A DNA stretch of 64,000 bases from Sulfurospirillum diekertiae (GTDB lineage: Bacteria > Campylobacterota > Campylobacteria > Campylobacterales > Sulfurospirillaceae): assembly GCF_002162315.1 (NCBI RefSeq), contig NZ_CP021416.1:124001-188000 (forward strand). Direction: 5' to 3'. Position 1 is the stretch's first letter, and each line of letters begins with the position of its first letter. The notes beneath the pieces are model-generated. The model was not told where the DNA came from. It did not search any database and worked only from the letters and a program-made list of their open reading frames with translations. A program made the translations under genes and the position numbers. Of the stretch, positions 63,804-64,000 are shown in pieces.

Positions 63804-63826
63804 CAAGGAAGTCAATGACTTCCTTG
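63804..63826. terminator. Hairpin between trxA and trxB
   Basis: CAAGGAAGTC (63804-63813) pairs perfectly with GACTTCCTTG (63817-63826) across a three-base loop. No T run follows at once, so it may be a processing or attenuation structure rather than a full terminator. Confidence 0.55.
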
Positions 63827-63919
63827 GCTACAAAACCTCTTTTAGACTAAAATATGATTTGTATCTGTTAAATAGGCATTATATCATTCAAAAAGTTTAA
63901 AAAAAGATAAGGAAAAATC

Positions 63920-64000
63920 ATGTTAGATCTAGCAATTATTGGCGGAGGTCCTGCTGGACTTAGTGCCGGATTGTATGCAACACGCGGTGGTTTAAAAAAT
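63920..64000 (+). CDS. trxB: Thioredoxin reductase (partial, 3' end off window)
   Basis: Only 27 residues are in the window: [20 protein letters not shown] and onward, which is the FAD-binding GxGxxG-type start of thioredoxin reductase. AAGGAAAAA precedes the ATG. Placement after trxA, as in C. jejuni, supports the call. The product would recycle thioredoxin with NADPH. Confidence 0.9.
   Translation, partial: MLDLAIIGGGPAGLSAGLYATRGGLKN

Overview
The window is AT-rich, gene-dense DNA from a member of the Campylobacterota (former Epsilonproteobacteria). A Sulfurospirillum-like organism is my best guess, from general resemblance rather than a database match. The evidence is a 14-gene complex I operon in which NuoE and NuoF are replaced by the campylobacterial substitutes, a pflA-type flagellar motor gene directly after nuoN, a CetB/CetA-like split energy-taxis receptor, and a block rsmE-rpmE-rsmI-trmH-two envelope genes-aminotransferase-hom-yraN-trxA-trxB in the order I recall from Campylobacter jejuni. 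I see no rRNA, tRNA, CRISPR array, insertion sequence or prophage, and no gene-free stretch exceeds 300 bases.

Layout: 0-9.2 kb holds a lipid-transport ABC module (mlaF, STAS-mlaE), msrA, a hotdog thioesterase, marC, a Cache chemoreceptor, an MFS exporter, an HD-GYP protein, a small exported protein and a methyltransferase. 9.3-19.8 kb is mainly signalling and nitrogen: a periplasmic binding protein-histidine kinase-response regulator operon, an exported cyclophilin, glnB-amtB, an aldo/keto reductase, pyrC, a second two-component pair and a PilZ protein. 19.8-30.7 kb holds a polar amino-acid ABC transporter, cytochrome c, a DMT exporter, a Fur-family regulator with a lipoprotein, nfo, FadL and acyl-CoA ligase, and an AAA+ ATPase. 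30.9-47.2 kb is nuoA-N plus pflA. 47-56 kb holds an aldehyde dehydrogenase, miaA, a UbiA/MqnP prenyltransferase, a PilZ-like/coiled-coil pair, the CetA/CetB pair and moaA/moeA. 55.8-64 kb is the conserved translation, amino-acid and thioredoxin block.

Two window-wide patterns are not explained by gene content. First, the perfect palindrome TTTACATGTAAA, or its 10-base core, occurs at least 24 times by eye, both inside genes and at gene ends. At several 3' ends it sits at the centre of a longer inverted repeat. Second, at least eight reading-frame breaks lie in runs of A or T, and each is repaired by removing one base from the run (msrA leader, marC, a methyltransferase, pyrC, a lipoprotein twice, nuoL, a coiled-coil membrane protein). 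A ninth break, in the acyl-CoA ligase, is more complex. Because nuoL and pyrC are housekeeping genes, systematic homopolymer over-calling in the assembly is the simplest explanation; slippage or phase variation is the alternative. Start positions below follow ribosome binding sites and family alignment rather than the longest open frame.
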